64,000 nt of DNA from Periplaneta americana (taxonomy: Eukaryota; Arthropoda; Insecta; Blattodea; Blattidae): NCBI RefSeq assembly GCF_040183065.1, contig NC_091117.1, positions 100,443,001-100,507,000 of the forward strand, written 5' to 3'. The notes under the pieces were generated by a model. The model saw nothing but the letters and a program-made list of their open reading frames with translations, made no database searches and was not told the DNA's origin. Both the position numbers and the translations under genes were made by a program. Shown one piece after another: positions 42,988 through 55,336 of the stretch; position 1 is the stretch's first letter; every line of letters begins with the position of its first letter.

Positions 42988-44470
42988 ATGACTCAAAATA
43001 CTGAAGACTGGTGTCTAATCGAAAATCAACCTGGTGTATTTAACATAGTGACTTCAAATACGACAACAACCACAACATCTGTAACTAGTAGTAGTACCCC
43101 TACATCTACAATGATTACATTATGTGATCCTACTCGCGTACCCAATTCAACTAGCAAACAAATTAATCCCGCGGAAAACGCAACTTCAAGTAAAAGTAAA
43201 GTAAGAGATCATGTCGTTAAGAAACAGAAACTAAATACGGACAAAGCCAAACCGAATTCTTCAGCTTCCGATACACAAACAACATTATCTCATGAAACAT
43301 TAATTCATCCGGATATCAAACTACAAAATGTTTTTGATCCTCTTGTCCGACATATCACCACAAAACCAAAATAATCCTCAAGTAGGAAACCAAAAAGATA
43401 ACAACAACACAGATTTTCCTAGACCCAAATCAACTCGAATGCCGCCAATTATTGTGAAGAATATCCCAGCCGGAAATTTCTTTGCAAATAATAAAAAACT
43501 GCAGTCACTACTTAGCCAGCCACTGAAAATCACATACCATGCTGAAGGAATGAAATATTTAACTAGTTGCCGCGCTGACTATGACAAGTTATATAATATC
43601 TTGCAAACTGGAAACCTTCAGTTTTATTCTCACGAACCTCGGGAAACTAAATTACTACAAGTAGTACTGAAAGGACTTCCAACGTTTGTAGAATCTGCTA
43701 CTCTCAAAACAGAACTTGAACTCTTAGATTTCCAAATAGAACACATTCGTCAAATTACTGTTCCTTGCTACGACACTGATGGCATACCGACACGACGTCC
43801 CATCCCCATCTGGATACTTACACTTCTAAATAATGAACACTCCCGAACCATATACCAATTGCAAGATATTAACAATCATATCATAAATATTGAGTCATAT
43901 AGACCTCGTCCGCATATTACACAATGTCATAAGTGTCAGGGTTTTGGTCACACTTCACGTCGATGTAATTTGCCTACTCGATGTGTTAAATGCGGAAATA
44001 ATCACTTATTCGCCGATTGTCCTCTGAAAGGCCCTGTACATAACCCTAAATGTGCAAATTGTGACGGTGCTCATACTGCCAGCTACAGGCAGTGCCCAAT
44101 TCAACTAAAGAAGAAAGTGGAACTTCAAGAGAAGATGAGGAACAGGAGAATTCTTTCCGAAGAACGTTCTACACCACCGACATGGAAACACAGTGACTTT
44201 CCTCTACTTGATAATCCTGGCAACACCAAAGCTTTCCAGTCAACATTTAATTCTCAAAGTGCTACATCAACATCATCTGAATCAATATCAGACTCCTTCA
44301 AAGATATTGTTAACATCTTACGCTCACTGAACATTCAACGTACAATTCAGCTTGTCCGCACAACACTTCATAAAATCCAAAATGCAAATGACTCAATATC
44401 CATGGTCATAATATTCATTGAAGGTTTCATTAATCTTTTCAATTTACAACAATCTATAATTGACCCCTAA
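42988..44470 (+). pseudogene. L-B ORF1 (gag-like) with zinc knuckles, one frameshift
   Basis: ATG at 42988 (MTQNTEDWCLIENQPGVFNI) is in the context of the ORF; an earlier GTG at 42973 is upstream in-frame only. A Thr/Ser-rich stretch follows, then KKQKLNTDK. The frame breaks near 43350-43374 and continues in the +1 frame. In the second part, RMPPIIVKNIPAGNFF and ADYDKLYNILQTGNLQFYSH precede three knuckles: CHKCQGFGHTSRRC, CVKCGNNHLFADC and CANCDGAHTASYRQC. It binds element RNA in the family. The TAA at 44468-44470 touches the ORF2 ATG (TAAATG). The shift could be an indel or, less likely, recoding. Confidence 0.85.
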
Positions 44471-47115
44471 ATGCTTTCCAAACACAGAGGACTAAACATC
44501 TTAAATTTCAATGCCAATGGAATAATCCACCAGACTTACGAACTACAAGCCTTGCTCTTTAATTATGATATTGACCTCGCATGTATTAGTGAAACTCATC
44601 TAAAACCCACTATAAAATTTCGTGTACGCAACTATACTGTTATCCGTGCAGATAGAAGCAACCGACCTGGAGGAGGAACTGCTATACTCATTAAAAATTC
44701 CATACCATATCGAACAGCCATTCTACCGATTTTTCAGAATCTTGAAGCACTGGTGTATTCATCCAGCTTGAAGGAACAGAAATACTCATAGCATCTGTTT
44801 ATTACCCGCCATACGCTCAACTCAATGAAAATGACCTGACCCTGCTTATCACACATCACAAACATTTCATTTTCTGTGGTGATCTCAATGCAAAACATAA
44901 ATCATGGAATTCTAGACTGAATACTCCGAAAGGTAAAACTTTGTTATTACATTCCAATAAATTTCATTACTCAATTACAGGACCAAAAGCACCTACAAGA
45001 TTTCCCTGGATAACCACTCATCATCCAGATGTACTTGATATTTGTTTATGTAACACAAAATATTCCCCGGTTCAACAAATCTGCTTAAACGCTCTTGACT
45101 CCGACCATATTCCAGTACTTCTGACTTTCAAGGCCCCTTTCCATATGATATCAGATCAATCTTCTACAGAAAAAGTTACAGATTGGAATGGCTTCACAAA
45201 ACGCTTGCACCAAATCATCCCAGGTACTCTACCGACTTTAAAAACTTCAGAAATAGAAACTGCTATAAAAATATTTTCAGACACTATCATAGACACTTTC
45301 GATGAAATGTCCTCCACATTGACTTTTGAGAAATCAGATAACAACGCTTATGGTAAAAATGAACTAAAATATCTTCTTAAAGCCAAAAACCAAGCTCGAA
45401 AACGGTGGCAACTTTATGCGGATCCTCAAGCAAAAAGAGCTTTTTATCGGTATCAACGTGCTATCCGAAGAAAATATGAACTTTACAAAATCAATAAGTT
45501 TGCCGACACAGTGGAAAACATAAAGCCTACAGGAAAAACCTTTTGGTCGTTTACAAAACGAATGTTAGGAAAATCTATCACAAAAAATTCAACACCTATT
45601 AAAGACTCAAGTGGTACATTTAACTATGATCCCATTGATAGGCTTGAAGCTCTTGCAAACTCCTTTCAAAACCGATTCTCCTCCCATCATCTCTCTTCGC
45701 TACAAGACTTTTCAACAACAATATCGCAACATGTACAGTCCATATTACATCCTCCTGAACCGGGAAATGCACCTCACGTACGACCACAAGAAATCAAGAT
45801 CATAATTCGAAATCTAGCACCGAAGAAGACACCTGGTCCGGATAAAATCACACCAGCCATACTGAAGAAATTACCAAAAAGAGCAATAACACATTTAACG
45901 AAGATACTCAACTCATGTCTACATCATAATTATTTTCCAACAGCATGGAAAACAGCACATATTATACCAATTGTTAAACCGGGAAAAGATCCAACATTAC
46001 CCCAAAGTTATAGACCAATGAGCCTAACCAACTTCCTTGGAAAAATTTTTGAACGTATCATTCTGGCACGACTAAAGCCATATTTAACTGCACCAGATGT
46101 CATCCACCAAGAACAGTTTGGATTTAAACCCCACCATAGTCCCAGAGAAGCACTTCACAGATTAACAACATCCGTTCAAAGAGGATTTCAACTTGGACAA
46201 CATACAGTAGCTACATTTATCGACATTCAGCAAGCTTTTGATACTGTCTGGCACACTGGTTTATTATATAAACTTCACAATCTTAACATTCCTATAAATT
46301 ATATTCAACTTATCGCCAGCTACCTTTCAGATAGAACTTTTCGTGTTCAAAACGGACGCTGTCTCTCAAACGCTCACGTCATAACAGCAGGAGTTCCTCA
46401 AGGATCAGTTTTAAGCCCAACACTGTACTGTGCATATGTCCGTGATATACCAATTCATCCAAAATGTAAACTTACACTATACGCTGATGATACTGTTATT
46501 TATACGAAGCATATAAACATTCATTTTGCTTGTCTACAAATGCAGGAAGCCTTAAACATTATTACCCAATGGTCCACAAAATGGCGTCTTAAGATAAATG
46601 GCTCCAAGTCGCAAGCAGTTGTTTTCAGAAGAAGATTTCCGCTGCAATCACAACCCTTAACCATTCAAAATGAAAATATACCTTTCACAACTACCGTCAA
46701 GTATCTTGGAGTTTTTCTTGATAAGAGACTTAATTTCAAACATCATGTCTTACATATTCGTGAGAAGGCCTTCCAACGATATATGCTTCTTTACTCATTT
46801 TTCAAGAGCTATACATCTTTAAATGTTAAAACCATGTTGTACAAAGTTCTAGTTCGATCCTACATGACATTCTGTTGTGAAATATGGCCTCAAGCAAATC
46901 CGCGACATCTTCAACGACTGGACGGACTTCAACGAGCCATCTGCCGAACCATCACTGGAGCGGACTATCTCATTCGAAATAGCCAACTGTACGACGATCT
47001 TGGCATACTGTACTTCTCAGCTTATATCAAAACTCTTCGTATAAAATTTCTAACATCCCTCCATAAACATCCAAACCCACTAATAAGTAAAAATATACCG
47101 GTTCCTTTTACATGA
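44471..47115 (+). pseudogene. L-B ORF2, endonuclease and reverse transcriptase, one frameshift
   Basis: Endonuclease: LNILNFNANGI, CISETHLKP, GGGTAILIKN (frame 44471-44791). A base is missing near 44752 compared with L-A (GCACTGG versus GCCACTGG), after which the frame continues: SVYYPPYAQLN and CGDLNAKHKSWNS. The open frame to 47115 gives DSDHIPVLLTF, then RT motifs TPGPDKITPAILKKLP, QSYRPMSLTNFLGKIFER, EQFGFKPHHSPRE, TFIDIQQAFDTVWHTGLL, AGVPQGSVLSPTLYCAYV and TLYADDTVIYTKH (catalytic YADD), then the thumb KYLGVFLDKRLNFKHHV. Except for the shift, all motifs are intact, so L-B is the youngest large element here. Confidence 0.92.
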
Positions 47116-47329
47116 CATTATCAACATGCTCACTCTGCTATTGGTAGAGTTACGGTGCCTTGAAATATTTTAATTTCTAACTTGTTATATGATCTCCTAC
47201 ACTTCTTTTAAAAGGAAAGGGTCAATTTCGACCTGGTACTTATGAAAAATCAATGAATGAAAAAAAAAAAAAACTGCCTCTCTATAGTATCTATACTTGT
47301 TTTTTTGAAAGATGGGACATGACAGGAGC

Positions 47330-49900
47330 GTTGCGATCGGAAAAACAACTGAATATCGCCCTAGATCATATATAAAACAGATTGACCAAGCTTATATTAA
47401 ATTTAGACGCAACTGGAAAATAACGGACGCTATGCGTCGCTAGTGTCGAGAAATGAGCTTGCAATAATAAACACTAGATGGCAGAGTACCTGAACAGTAC
47501 ATAGAGTAATACGACTGTGGGATGACTTTTTTACGTCATGCCACCTCCAAATTTCTTTCTCATTGTAATGTGGGGTTATGTTACAATAAGACTTTGATGT
47601 GTCGCTAAATTGTAGTATACAGAAGCTTGTTTTACCCAAATTCATCAACACACATAGATGACATTTTGGTACATGGCTGATATAATGTTGTTTGCGTTCA
47701 ATATATAATCTGTCATCATTTGATGTACGAAATCTAATTGTTTTTAATTTTCAGTATACAATACCTCCTTAGCAACAATTATCACAAAATACTAAAAAGA
47801 TCAGATTTGTCTGCGTTTGTTGAATGCACATCATGATGCTCACGAAAAGGCACTAATTTATATTGTGTGAACAAGATTACAATTTTTGAATATGAAGGAA
47901 AAGCAGGTATCCCTCTTCTGAAATTTATCCGAAAGGGGAAGAATTACAACTCCCTCCACCCAAACTTTTTTCCTCTTTTCTAGGCCTATATGTTTTCATT
48001 TTACAGGTGTATTATATGATGCGATATGGAAGCAGATAAATAATAACTGTACGTTTCTCGTCCACATTAAATTCAACGTGTTCATAACGTAGACCTGATA
48101 TATTGCTTCATGTAGGCTACACAGCTGGCAGTGTTCTTTTTACGAATAAGCGGTCGTACTAATCATTTTCTTTTCATCTGAACTATTGCTAGAATATGCG
48201 TTTGTGTTTTTATTTGCTCTGTATGTTGTTAAATAACTACTGAACATCGTCTTTGGTTAACAAATTGTTCTAGTATTCGTTTTATATCAGTCTTACGGTA
48301 TTGAATTATGTCCATAACGTGGGCGAGATATTATCAGGCTGGAAAATTCGCTCTGAATGCATTTTTTTACACAATTTTCTAATTTTCAGCAGATTTACGA
48401 TACCCTGTGCGGTTTCTATGTCAATGCAGAGTTAATTGCAATATACGGTAATTCTGTTATTTTCCTGACACTTTTATATCCGTTCTCAAACGTACTGATT
48501 TAGATTCTTTACCCTACTGTAGGTATTTTGCTCTCTACAAATCATCGTTAGTCAAATGAAATAGCCTATAATAGTTGTTTGCAACGAATTAGTAAACAAC
48601 CTCAATCCCTCCTGACCGCCTCCCTTACGAATTTCTTTCTCACTTTAATCAAATTTACTTTATACTGGTCCTTAAATTACTGAAACTAGTGCTGAGGTAG
48701 TTGCGGTGATTTCTGAAGTGAAAATCGTTCAATTTATAAGGGTGAAATCAAAAATAACTTTTGTAGCCTTTCCTTGTCCTTAATTGGAAATTTGAGTAAC
48801 TTCATATGACAACAATATTTCTTCCTTCTTCTACAGTTAACATAATCGCAGATGGGCATTTCTAAATGAAGTTTGTTACACAGAAACCTTTGAGACAATA
48901 TTGACACTTGAAGTTCTTTATATAGTTCATCTATGAGAGTTAAATTAGCGCTGAGGTAGTTTCCTTCATACTCAGCTTATTCACCTTACATACTTGAGTC
49001 TGTAACAGGTTAGGTTTGGTTAGTGCTGTCATGGTAATTTTTTTCTTGGCCATACACCCCACCCGTTGTTTTCTCCCTTGAAATATATTTTACTCTCCTC
49101 TCTCTATTTCTCCAATTGTCATTTAATTATTTTTTTTTAATATTAAAGAGGAAGTAAAGAAATTGTTTTGCTTTACAATTTAATTGTACAAGTTTGATTT
49201 AAAGAATACACCATGTAGCACCACCATAGATGCACACTTGTCTCGATGAATCTTGGAGTGTATATTTGCAGCACTTCTTGTTTTTCAACCATTATTTTAT
49301 ATAATTCTGGATTCCAGTGCTGAAGAGGTGGATAATTTTTGTTTATGAACATCAAACAAAATAGGCAGTAGGTACAGTAGGAACAGGAAGAAATGATCTA
49401 AGATCTGTATAGATCTCCACGTACAAAACTTAGGCACCCATATGCCGTATGGCTCCTTACAGACAAAATTTTCATTTCCCCATACGATTAATTAAAAAAA
49501 ATTGTAGGTTCCATACGATGTGTGGCCTCCATGACAGCACTGGGGTCAGTTAGTTTAGGCACTTTTACACCTTGCATATACAATCAAATGCATCTCCACA
49601 AAAAAATTCCTTATAAATTGAACGGTTTTCACTTCAGAAATCACAGGAACCGCTTCACCCAGGTAAGTAGTTAGCAGTTAATCATTTCAAAGCTCTTGTT
49701 ATATTATGAAATAGCATCACACAATGCTGCCAAAATAAATGTTCCCAGTGTTAAAATTACAGAGTGTAAATTTCGCTTAGGACAGTTTTTGCTCTGGAAA
49801 ATTAAAGGAAACAAACAGTATATCAAACCAGCAGCTGAGACACAAAGCACCTGAAATTCGAAAGTGGTTAAAAATTTTTATATTTCGTTCTTTCTTATTT
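47330..49900. other. No gene recognised
   Basis: AT-rich, no coding sequence with recognisable similarity. Short open frames (e.g. 49355-49173 minus) show no motif. Could be unique host DNA or the interior of a decayed element. Confidence 0.5.
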
Positions 49901-49929
49901 ACCAGCAACAGAAGTACCGATATCAGATT

Positions 49930-50291
49930 TTTTGCAGAGCTAATATCAGAGGCCCCTCCTATTAGAGAATGTTTTGAATATTATTATATTCTGGAAAACT
50001 ACATTGACACATCAACCTCTCCTCCCCCCGCCTGAATTATGGGCTGAAGCACGAAAATTTCGAAATGTACAAACTACAGATGCGGCAGAATATTACCACA
50101 ATGGTCTTCAGCAAGAATTTTGTAAGACATATCCAAATATCTTCATGGTCATTATATGTATTAAAATAAAACATATACTACATGTGAAGTACCTACTAAA
50201 AATGAGAGAAATAGAAATGGGAAGGACAATAAAAAAAGTGGAATGGACAAACACTAAGAAACTATTCATCTTGAATCAGTATGAACAATAG
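49930..50291 (+). pseudogene. MULE-like transposase, C-terminal relic
   Basis: Reads PIRECFEYYYILENYIDT (frame 1), then after a one-base shift near 50028 PPPELWAEARKFRNVQTTDA with AEYYHNGLQQEFCKTYPNIF. The order 'enY, PPxxW, T-x-AE-x-xH, N/Q-x-x-F, HPxI-like YPNI' is that of the C-terminal part of MULE-type transposases in insects (recalled from the family). The catalytic DDE region was not found upstream. A lysine-rich tail ends at 50291. Confidence 0.5.
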
Positions 50292-50427
50292 GACACTTTT
50301 TTTTTGGTGTTAGTGGTATAGAATATGAAATTAAGTTGCATCAATAAGTTTTCGAGTTTAGCATTACTTTAAGTATTTATTGTCCCCCTGTTGGAAAGAT
50401 GGAATTACTTTGTTTGAAACTTGATGA

Positions 50428-50472
50428 AATTTTATTGTACCTTAACTCAATTTATTAAGGTACAATAAAATT
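50428..50472. repeat. Perfect 18-bp hairpin
   Basis: aattttattgtaccttaa (50428-50445) and its exact complement (50455-50472) with a 9-base loop. No element end or gene lies beside it; function unknown. Confidence 0.8.
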
Positions 50473-50479
50473 CAAAATA

Positions 50480-51630
50480 ATAACTGCAGGCCATTTTAAA
50501 ATAAATCTGTTGGATATAAATTATTTCTTAATTTATTAGGACCATAAAGGTATTGTTACAAGCGATAGATTGAATCATTTTTATCTTAATAATTTAATGT
50601 AGGATGATTATTTCGGGAATTGTTATGCTCTAAATTGTGAGGATATTTTAATACTTTTTTAAAATATAAATTTGGAATATGTTTCCAGTTAGTAAAGAGT
50701 AATTCAGAGAGACAGAGGTCTCAAGCATATTTATTGACACATGCCAGAATTATTAAATATGAAAAAAAGAATTCTTGCACTAACATACTGTTTATAAAGT
50801 AATCAAATCTTAAGAAATACAGTATATGTACTGGTATTCTATATAAAGGCATAGGAGTGAATATAAATCTGTTTTAAGGAATTCCTATTTAATATTCCTG
50901 CTATAGGAACATGACAAAATAAATACAACGCAGCATGGAAGCTAATTCAACTCTTATCGAGTATTGTTGATGAGATGTGTTATGAAGGTAGACCGAATCA
51001 TTCAATATAAATGTATAAATAGGACGAATAATAATAGATTAATTTCAGTGTGTGTAGTATCAAAACTGAAAGCGGTAACTAGTCTATGAATGATGTCTTA
51101 ACAAGTATAAATAAAATGGACTCTTGACAAGAGGGACACATTTGGCTTCAGTAATAACTAGGACTTCAAGGAATTTATGGTAGCTCACCTGTCAGGCAAA
51201 ACTCTGAATAGTCAGCATTGTCGAACTACAGAAGCACGATTAAAAAGTATTTTTTTCCCCACCCATTACATATGATTGCTTTTTCAAGTCCCGGTAATAA
51301 CATTATTAAATTAATTATCCCACATATTTGGGTGGTGCCTTTCTTTGTTTCTGACATAATTTATGAGAGTTTCTCTTTTACACTTCAATAGAGAAATACA
51401 ACTTTCAGTGGACAATGAACGTGTAACTCTAATGGAACTCTAAGAACCACAGCATTAATGTTTTCTTCTTTTCTTTCATGCCCTTTAGTTTTTGTTGCAG
51501 ATAATATCATGCTATTGGATAATTATACATGCACCTTTCTAATAAAATTGGCATATATTTCACTGGTCTCAGAAGTAAAATTAAATGTATAATAGCTTCT
51601 CGGTGCAAAATATTTACTGAAAATTATTGT
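50480..51630. other. No gene recognised
   Basis: AT-rich sequence without clear open frames or repeats; the right part may be upstream remnants of the RT relic that follows. Confidence 0.45.
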
Positions 51631-51639
51631 AGGATTTGA

Positions 51640-52035
51640 CTAGAAATGTCACTTCTCAGGCAAGGTTATTCGTGGATGACTGTATAATATACAGAAAAAA
51701 TTAGTGATAAATCTTATATCACCGCCTTGCAAAACTAGCTTGACGTTATTGAAAACTGGACTACAAATAAAATTAAAATCAATGTGAGCAAAAGTAAATC
51801 AATATGTATCCTTCTGTAAAACACAAAATTAAATTCGTCTCATATACCAATTAAATGGATCACCAGTGTCACAAGTAAACACTTAGGTACTGTATATATT
51901 TTAGTAACAAACTGGTTGAAATAAGTCACTAATATTACAAGGATAGCCTGGAAAACACTACATTTCTTTATGCGTATTCTTAAGAAAGCTAATCGAAAGT
52001 CAAAAGAATTAATGTACATAACCCATGTTCGGTCC
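51640..52035 (+). pseudogene. Non-LTR reverse transcriptase relic
   Basis: 51658-51702 encodes QARLFVDDCIIYRK, the catalytic motif C (FVDD). After a one-base shift come SYITALQN, then LDVIENWTTNKIKINVSKSK, the conserved helix and N-x-x-K-S motif after the active site. 51990-52035 gives ELMYITHVRSTAVE, the LVRP-like thumb motif. The closest clade could be CR1 or Jockey. The SINE at 52036 lies at its 3' edge. Confidence 0.6.
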
Positions 52036-52281
52036 ACTGCTGTGGAGTAATGGTAGGCACATCTGACCGTGAAATGAGTGGGCCCGGGTTCAAATCCTGA
52101 TTGGGGCAAGTTACCTGGTTGAGGTTTTTCCGAGGTTTTCCCCAATTGTAAGGCGAATGTCATGTAATCTATGGCGAATCCTCAACCTCATCTCGCCAAA
52201 TATCATTTCACTATCATCAATTCCATCGAGGCTAAATAACCTAGTAGTTGATACAACATCGTTAAATAATCAATTAAAAAA
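52036..52281 (+). mobile_element. tRNA-derived SINE, family 1
   Basis: The head gtggagtaatggtaggcac (A-box region) and B-box GGGTTCAAATCC precede the body caagttacctggttgagg and the end gataca...cgttaaataatc with an A-run. The second SINE (52492-52746) lies inverted 210 bp away. No clear target duplication. Confidence 0.83.
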
Positions 52282-52491
52282 AAGACGTCAGATAAGCAGA
52301 GGAAGTTACAAAAGCTTGTAGTGGCGAAGATTTTAAAGCGTCTGTGTTGTTAAAAAAAGGGAAGTACTACAAATGGCAGAAAAAGTGGATAGTGGATGTA
52401 TTTGTTACGTGACATTACACAGGAGATATCACCACATATAGTTGTAAACAACCGTGGATATTTTAAATCTGAAAGTGTACGTTAGTGTAAT

Positions 52492-52746
52492 TTTTTTTAT
52501 TGGGTTATTTTACGACGTTCTATCAACATCTAAATTATTTAGCGTCTGAATGATATGAAGGTGATAATGCCGGTGAAATGAGTCCGGGGTCCAGCACCGA
52601 AAGTTACCCAGCATTTGCTCGTATTGGGTTGAGGGAAAACCCCGGAAAAACCTCAACCAGGTAACTTGCCCCGACCGGGATTCGAACCCGGGCCACCTGG
52701 TTTCGCAGTCAGACGCGCTGACCGTTACTCCACAGGTGTGGACACT
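52492..52746 (-). mobile_element. tRNA-derived SINE, family 1
   Basis: Flanked by 10-bp duplications TTAGTGTAAT (52482-52491, 52747-52756). Minus-strand B-box GGGTTCGAATCCC near 52680-52692; A-box region AACGGTCAGCGCGTCTGAC. The T-run at the left is the poly-A tail. It is the best full-length copy of the family in the window. Confidence 0.92.
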
Positions 52747-53191
52747 TTAGTGTAATCAAGTGTTGCTTTGTATAATAAGAACTGTAGACACAGTGTATAC
52801 GGTAAATCTCTATATGCATTTGAAAAGATTAGTAATCAACTTGACAGAAATGTTCGTGTGTCACAATATAATTTGTAATATTTTATTTGTTAATGGCACT
52901 GTTATTTTTATTAAAGTATGCGATTTAGCAGTTACATGTACTTCACAAATGTCATAATTGTTTCAAAAACAATTAAATGCATTTATGACATTCGGCACAA
53001 TAATATGAACATTTTCCATTTTGGTAATAAATTAAGTGGCAAGAAAATGTTCATGTGTCACACCATATAATATTTAATATTTTTTACATTATTAATTATT
53101 CCTTTTCATTATGATTTTCTGTTTATATTTTGGAATGCTTACGTTAAAAAACAATGATGTGTCTTTCCTGAACTCCTAAGTATTTGATTAA

Positions 53192-53275
53192 GTATCCCCT
53201 GGTAGAGGGGCAGAGAAGGCCTGACGGCCTTATCTCTACCAGGTTAAATAAATAAATCTAATCTAAATCTAATCT
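53192..53275 (+). mobile_element. LINE 3' tail with conserved hairpin
   Basis: CTGGTAGAG (53200-53208) pairs with CTCTACCAG (53234-53242), with an inner AGGCC/GGCCT pair, followed by TTAAATAAATAAATC and a TCTAATCTAAA microsatellite. Hairpin plus short tail resembles the 3' end of arthropod LINEs (recalled, clade uncertain). A short inverted relative lies at 40446-40487. Confidence 0.5.
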
Positions 53276-53279
53276 ATCC

Positions 53280-55150
53280 TGTGAAGATCATAGTTACTTC
53301 GAAAATGTTACGTTGTGACTATGGAATGACCCATCAGTATTGTCAGTATTGTTACAAATTATAAAACCTGAAACTGTTAGAATGGGATCAGGAGTAGTGA
53401 CAAAAAATGTAATGTTGTAGGCCTACATCAACATGACTATTTTAATCCAGTTTCTAATAGTTTTTAGGGTTTGAAGGCCTTTTGAGGTAAACAGTATTGA
53501 ACATGTGAGGGAAGGGCTATTTCTTGGTAATGGATTAGGCCTGTATATTTTATAATATTATTAACTATATATTGTTAAAGTACCTAGTAAATATCGTAAT
53601 ATGTATATTATATAATACCGTAAACGAGACAATATCACAGGCTGCAAACTAGATAATTCTTGTTTTTGTATAATTATACGAACATGTCTGAAATAAACAA
53701 GACTACCATTGGTTAGGTTAGGATAGGATTACTTATATATTGTAATCAGGCTATATGCACAAATTTTCCAATATACTACTATCATAACTAAATAGGTAAT
53801 GTTAACATTAATTTTCATAAGTTTTTGTGGTGCAAATTAAAATAATTCAAAGTAAAGTATAACAAAACTCCGACAACATAATTATGAACGTCAAATTCTC
53901 TTATTTTATTTATTTTTCAGTGTTTAGTCCCTTATTTCCCATTGTTCTTTGGATTTATCATTAGTGAAATATCAATTGACGGATAAATTATGTTATACAC
54001 TCACTTGATAATATAAATAATATTCACGACAAATATATAAAAACAGAAGAGATAACGAATCATAATTTAGCCCACCGATAACTTTATAACATGGTCTAAA
54101 AATTCTAGGTAGATTGGCTTTGCGCGAGACTCTGCATTGTATTCTATTCAATACAAAGGCGTACTTTATCTTATCTCTCCGCTTCGCCCACGTGACAACT
54201 ATAATTAGAACTCCCTCGTTCCGAACTTGCCTAGGTCATATAGGCCAATAATATTTATCCATGGTCATCAATTGTCGACAGTACATACCGTTGCTTACGA
54301 GAATATCTCGTAAGCAAGAAATAATCGATTTAGACCGACCAGACCGGTTCAGAGTTCGTGTCTCGTGATGGTGTTGGTCATTGTGCCATCTGTTGATTAT
54401 TGAACTACATCAAGCCGGCCTCGACTGCAAACCCTAAAGCCTATATAAAAGAGCTATCTGTTAGTATATATGATCTAGGATATCACATAGCGTGGTAGGC
54501 CTGTTGGTATGGTAACAACGGTTGAGTTGCCAAACTTACAGGTCCCACATGCCGAGTGTTTAATAGCTCTCTTGGAAACATTTATTGTGCACACAATGTT
54601 AGCATTGGTACGTTTCGTCTTTGATTCTCTGTCGATTTTTGTATTGTTTTCTTACCTTCGCGTCAATTGTCAATGAATGTTTTAACGTCAGTCATCTTAA
54701 CGACAATTGCTAGCTTCTATCAGCTGGCAGCTGGTAGTCCATGTTGGCAACATAGCACTGTAGTTCCAAGCTCGACCACTTAACTGTCATGTCCCATCTT
54801 TAAAAAAAACAAGTATAACTCGTTGGTAACAGCACAACACATCAAACGAATTCAAAATGTCTTCCCTCTTCGCCTTGCTTGTCGGGAATGAGAACTTAAA
54901 CCAAAAGCACTCATGCTCATTTTCCATTTTTGGAGTCTGAATTCAGTGGCGGAATGTTGGTAAGAAACGATGGTAGTGCTCATAGTGTTGGGTAAAAGAG
55001 TAGCAGCGGTTAACAGGGAAAAGGATAGGGATGAACCCCTCTGTTATATTTCTAAGCCCTCTTGGAGTCCGTGGATGTACCAGAGTAGCGCAATCACCGA
55101 GTCGGCCGCCATTGTTATTCCTTTTCAACACGCTAGGGATAGGAATATTT
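53280..55150. other. No gene recognised
   Basis: AT-rich; several short frames but none with motifs. 54.05-54.9 kb is relatively GC-richer with palindromic words (tctcgtaagcaa/ttgcttacgaga near 54294-54320). Part may belong to the possible 47.3-54.8 kb element. Confidence 0.45.
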
Positions 55151-55336
55151 AAAGTAAAACCAAAGAGTTTGTAATATATAACTAGAGACACCAACGGCGC
55201 TAGTTTCGCGTACAAAGTTGAACCGCTGTTCGGCCGCCATTAAAGGGAGTTGATGCTTCGCCGGGAGTGCGAGCAGTTCATGCTTATTGAGGAGTACGAA
55301 TAAATATAAGTACACTTGAAGGGAAATAATAAGAAA

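Larger units (their letters stand above)
42722..47272 (+). mobile_element. Jockey-type LINE 'L-B', full length and nearly intact
   Basis: A perfect 11-bp duplication ACTGCCTCTCT (42711-42721 and 47273-47283) and a poly-A tail (about 47260-47272) prove its limits. Layout: 5'UTR of about 266 bp, ORF1 (ATG 42988), ORF2 (ATG 44471) and a 3'UTR of about 157 bp. It is 4,551 bp, a usual length for a Jockey element. Inserted in the outer part of the palindromic MITE right arm, just beyond TIR19 copy 3. Confidence 0.94.
47291..54817. repeat. Inverted pair of ~33-bp ends, possible large element
   Basis: 47291-47325 (tatacttgtttttttgaaag then atgggacatgacag) is inverted at 54785-54817 with one or two mismatches. 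TA lies outside each end. Weaker inverted matches follow inside: cctagatcatatata at 47361 and its mirror near 54465-54480, and an AGATGGCA word at 47475 and near 54390. No convincing larger duplication. May be the ends of a 7.5-kb element or two separate end copies. Confidence 0.45.

Noticed and set aside
43328-43374. Programmed frameshift in L-B ORF1
   Set aside because: No clear slippery heptamer with a following structure; a plain indel is simpler, though a consensus would be needed to settle it.
53880-54700. Host gene promoter or exon
   Set aside because: The GC shift and palindromic words are suggestive, but no coding motif or splice pair could be found.
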